NCBI GenBank assembly: GCA_964651705.1 | Contig: CAZYWZ010000023.1 | Location: forward strand, 12,220 to 76,219 | Reading direction: 5' to 3' | Source: JADLBR01 sp964651705 | GTDB lineage: Bacteria > Verrucomicrobiota > Verrucomicrobiia > JADLBR01 | DNA length: 64,000 bases | The notes under the pieces: generated by a model | Databases searched by the model: none | What the model saw: the letters and a program-made list of their open reading frames with translations, nothing else | What the model was told of the DNA's origin: nothing | Program-made: the position numbers and the translations under genes | In this document: one piece after another, positions 61,775-64,000 of the stretch | Layout of the letters: each line of letters begins with the position of its first letter | How positions within the stretch are numbered: the stretch's first letter is position 1

Positions 61775-63982
61775 ATGACGGGTGGTGTTGCGGCGGAGAC
61801 TGGCGTGGACCTCGAGGCAACCGGGGGCCCGGTCGTGTTTGCCTGGCCGGATTTTGAGCCCGCGAATCTCTTTGCGGGGCTGACGGTGTCGCGGCTTGCG
61901 GCGGCCGAGGCGTTGGCGGAGGGCGGGACGCCAACGGTCATGGCGTGGGCGGGTCCCTCGGGGGACGAGGGCGAGGGGCGCCTGCGGCAATGGGTCGAGT
62001 CGAGGCGCGGCCAGCCGATCCATTTCGTGTCGATCCCCAGGGCGTGTTGGCTGAATCATCCCTGGAGGGTGCGGTGGGAGCGCGCCTTCGATTTCCACCA
62101 GTGGCTGCGGGATTATGTGCGGGACGCGCCGGTCGCGGCGGTCGATTTCCCGGAATCCGGGGGCGTCGCGTATTATTCCCTCCTGGCCAAGCGCGGCGGT
62201 CTGGATTTCGGTGGGGTGCGTTTCGTGGTCGAGGTCTCGGGTCCATTGCGGCGGGTGCGCGCGTCGGGATTTCGCGCCATCGACAATCTCTCCGATCTGT
62301 ACGGTGACTATCTGGAGCGGCGGGCCATCGAGTTGGCCGACGCCATGATCGTCCCGGATGCCTCGGTCGGCGCATGGCTCGAGGGGCACGGGTGGAAAGT
62401 TCCCGATCGGGTCTCGGTCATCGAACCGATCGTCGGCGAGCCGCATCCCGTGCCCGCGACCGATCACATCTCGCGGCTCGTGTTTGTCGCCCCGCTGGCG
62501 GAGGAGGGACGGCTGCCGGCATGCTGCCGGGCCCTGGGTTCTGGCCGCATGCAGAAGGTGCTGCAGGACAAGCGGGTGGTCTTCTGGGGGCCCGAGGGCC
62601 ATGTCCGGGAGCGGTCGGGGAGCGCGTTTCTGGGGCGCTGCGCTGGCGGCTGGAAGTTTCGGTGGCGAGTGGAGAACGATCTTTCGGCGCGCGCGGCGGA
62701 GGCCCTTTTTGGCGACGGTGGGGGCGTGGCGATCTTTCCTGTCGGGCGCTCGGTGGCTTGGCTCCCGCACCAGTGGTGCCGGGATGCCGGGGTGCGATGC
62801 GTCGAGCCGCCAAGCGAGGAATCGCGGCATCGGCAGATGGACGCCGCCGACCTGCGGATGACCGAAGCCTTCGCCGATCCCGCCGCGATGGAACGGGTCC
62901 TCGACCGGGTGCTGGGAGGCATGACCGAGCCGTCCGCCGCCTCTACCCTCCGCCCCGCCGAGCGCACGTCCGGTCGCGTGAGACTCCTCCGGGAGCGCGC
63001 CGGCGGTGCCCGCGCTTCGGCGGTCGGCCGCGACACCCCGGTGGTCTCGGTCTGCATCGTGACGCGAAATCGCTCCAAGCTCTTGTCGCAGGCGCTGGCC
63101 TCGATCGAGGCGCAGGATTATCCCGACATCGAGGTCGTGCTCGTGGACGACGGTAGCACGTTTCAGGCGTCGCTCGCGTTTCTGGAGGAGATCGGGCCGC
63201 GGTTCCGGGAAAAGGGATGGAAGCTCTTGCGGCAGGAGCGCGCCTTTCACGCGGCCGCGCGCAATCGGGCCGTCCGGGAGGCCCGGGGCGATTGGGCCCT
63301 GCTGTTCGATGATGACTGCGTCGCCGAGCCGGACCTCATCCGCCGGCTGGTGACGTTCGCGATGACGATCGGGGCCGACATCGTCACGTGCCCAAGGCAC
63401 GTTTTCGTCGGGGACCACTCTCCGTCGCGGGGGGACCGCAGCGGCAAGTTGTGGGTGCCCCTCGGCGCGGTGCCTTCGGCGAGCCTGTTCGAGAATTGCG
63501 TGGGGGACACGAACCTCCTGGCGCGGCGCGAGGCATTCCTGCGGGTGGGCGGACTGCGAACGGATTTTGGGGTGCCGGCCGCGGATCGCGAGTTCCTCGT
63601 CCGTGCGGCCTCGGAGGGGCTGCGCGTCGAGGTGATGCCCGAGATCTTGTACCACTACCGCGTCACGCCCGACTCGGTATCGCGCGGCCTGACGCCGGAG
63701 GCGGAGAGCCTCAGGGACCTCCGCTTCGCGCGCCCTTTCGTCGAGGCGCTGCCCCGCGCGATGGCGGACCTCCCGCGCATCGCCGCCGGGTGGATGCAGT
63801 CCTTCCAATCGGCGGAGCGGGAGATCGCCCGATTGCGGGCCCGGATCGCCAGGCTCGAGGCGAAGCTGACTCACGCCCGCAAGTCCGCGGGCCGGCAGCG
63901 GGAAATCCGCATCCGATTGGATTGGGGATCACTGCTGGAGTGGTTTAGCCCGGATATTTCATCGTCGGGGCAAAAAAATTAG
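61775..63982 (+). CDS. two-domain glycosyltransferase: GT4-like N-terminal half, GT2 C-terminal half
   Basis: 735 aa. The N-terminal ~390 residues resemble the GT-B fold with substrate-binding halves (FAGLTVSRLAAAEALAEGG, SDLYGDYLERRAIELADAMIVPD) but the usual GT4 donor motif is weak. The C-terminal ~300 residues are a standard GT2 (GT-A) domain: VSVCIVTRNRSKLLSQALASI, VVLVDDGST, LLFDDDCVAEPDL (DxD-like), DREFLVRAASEGL. A short coiled coil (QSAEREIARLRARIARLEAKL) closes the protein. No signal peptide or membrane segment. Probably builds a surface or envelope glycan. It starts 706 bp after ileS in the same direction. Confidence 0.85.
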   Translation: MTGGVAAETGVDLEATGGPVVFAWPDFEPANLFAGLTVSRLAAAEALAEGGTPTVMAWAGPSGDEGEGRLRQWVESRRGQPIHFVSIPRACWLNHPWRVRWERAFDFHQWLRDYVRDAPVAAVDFPESGGVAYYSLLAKRGGLDFGGVRFVVEVSGPLRRVRASGFRAIDNLSDLYGDYLERRAIELADAMIVPDASVGAWLEGHGWKVPDRVSVIEPIVGEPHPVPATDHISRLVFVAPLAEEGRLPACCRALGSGRMQKVLQDKRVVFWGPEGHVRERSGSAFLGRCAGGWKFRWRVENDLSARAAEALFGDGGGVAIFPVGRSVAWLPHQWCRDAGVRCVEPPSEESRHRQMDAADLRMTEAFADPAAMERVLDRVLGGMTEPSAASTLRPAERTSGRVRLLRERAGGARASAVGRDTPVVSVCIVTRNRSKLLSQALASIEAQDYPDIEVVLVDDGSTFQASLAFLEEIGPRFREKGWKLLRQERAFHAAARNRAVREARGDWALLFDDDCVAEPDLIRRLVTFAMTIGADIVTCPRHVFVGDHSPSRGDRSGKLWVPLGAVPSASLFENCVGDTNLLARREAFLRVGGLRTDFGVPAADREFLVRAASEGLRVEVMPEILYHYRVTPDSVSRGLTPEAESLRDLRFARPFVEALPRAMADLPRIAAGWMQSFQSAEREIARLRARIARLEAKLTHARKSAGRQREIRIRLDWGSLLEWFSPDISSSGQKN

Positions 63983-64000
63983 CGAAGTCCGCGGCACAAG

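Noticed and set aside
1..64000. tRNA, rRNA or other RNA genes
   Set aside because: I looked for tRNA-like and rRNA-like stretches in the intergenic gaps and found none I could support by eye.

Overview
This GC-rich window (by eye roughly two thirds G+C) looks like a member of the Verrucomicrobiota or a close PVC-superphylum relative. Pointers: very many secreted S1-type sulfatases; a Tat-exported DUF1501 protein beside a PPC-type protein and a DUF1549/DUF1553 protein; a Tat-exported Gfo/Idh/MocA oxidoreductase; a PEP-CTERM autotransporter-like repeat protein; and intergenic hairpin repeats of a style I associate with Verrucomicrobia. The taxonomic call is inference; no rRNA gene is present.

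Layout. 1-2834 (+): a uroporphyrinogen-decarboxylase-like protein cut by the left edge, then a Tat-exported oxidoreductase. 2938-11183 (+): a sulfatase behind a possible operator, a secreted alpha/beta hydrolase, a small relic protein, a right-handed beta-helix protein, and a sulfatase fused to a putative glycoside hydrolase; 4.85-8.5 kb is visibly less GC-rich than its surroundings. 11408-22324 (+): seven sulfatases in two tight runs split by a 504-bp repeat-bearing gap. 22410-24242 (-): one sulfatase, diverging from a run of seven more at 24450-35733 (+), many joined by 4-bp ATGA overlaps. 35738-36318: debris, namely a sulfatase 3' end and a broken nucleotidyltransferase. 36336-55483 (-): a probable polycistron reading, from its upstream end, GH85 endoglycosidase, giant coiled-coil DUF1549/DUF1553 protein, DUF1501 protein, PPC protein, LamG/DUF1080-like lectin, two sulfatases, and the PEP-CTERM repeat protein. 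56167-57650 (-): two tandem PAS/zinc-finger proteins. 58228-61068 (+): ileS. 61775-63982 (+): a two-domain glycosyltransferase.

How it works together. Nineteen S1 sulfatases plus one C-terminal relic are encoded here, all with export signals. They carry different active-site variants and resemble iduronate-2-sulfatase, heparan-N-sulfatase and GlcNAc-6-sulfatase types, so they probably strip sulfate from many positions of complex sulfated glycans. GH85 would release N-glycans from glycoproteins, the fused putative glycoside hydrolase, beta-helix protein and esterase would attack the backbone or acyl groups, and the exported oxidoreductase may act on released sugars. The DUF1501/PPC/DUF1549 set and the PEP-CTERM protein suggest a surface assembly. 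No sulfatase-maturing enzyme (FGE or anSME), exosortase, SusC/D-like transporter or dedicated regulator is visible, so maturation, sorting, uptake and control must be encoded elsewhere.

The most unusual items are the coiled-coil DUF1549/DUF1553 fusion, the sulfatase-glycoside hydrolase fusion, seven sulfatases with lysine-rich C-terminal tails, several sulfatases with non-canonical active-site motifs, and an isoleucyl-tRNA synthetase that has lost most of its C-terminal zinc cysteines.
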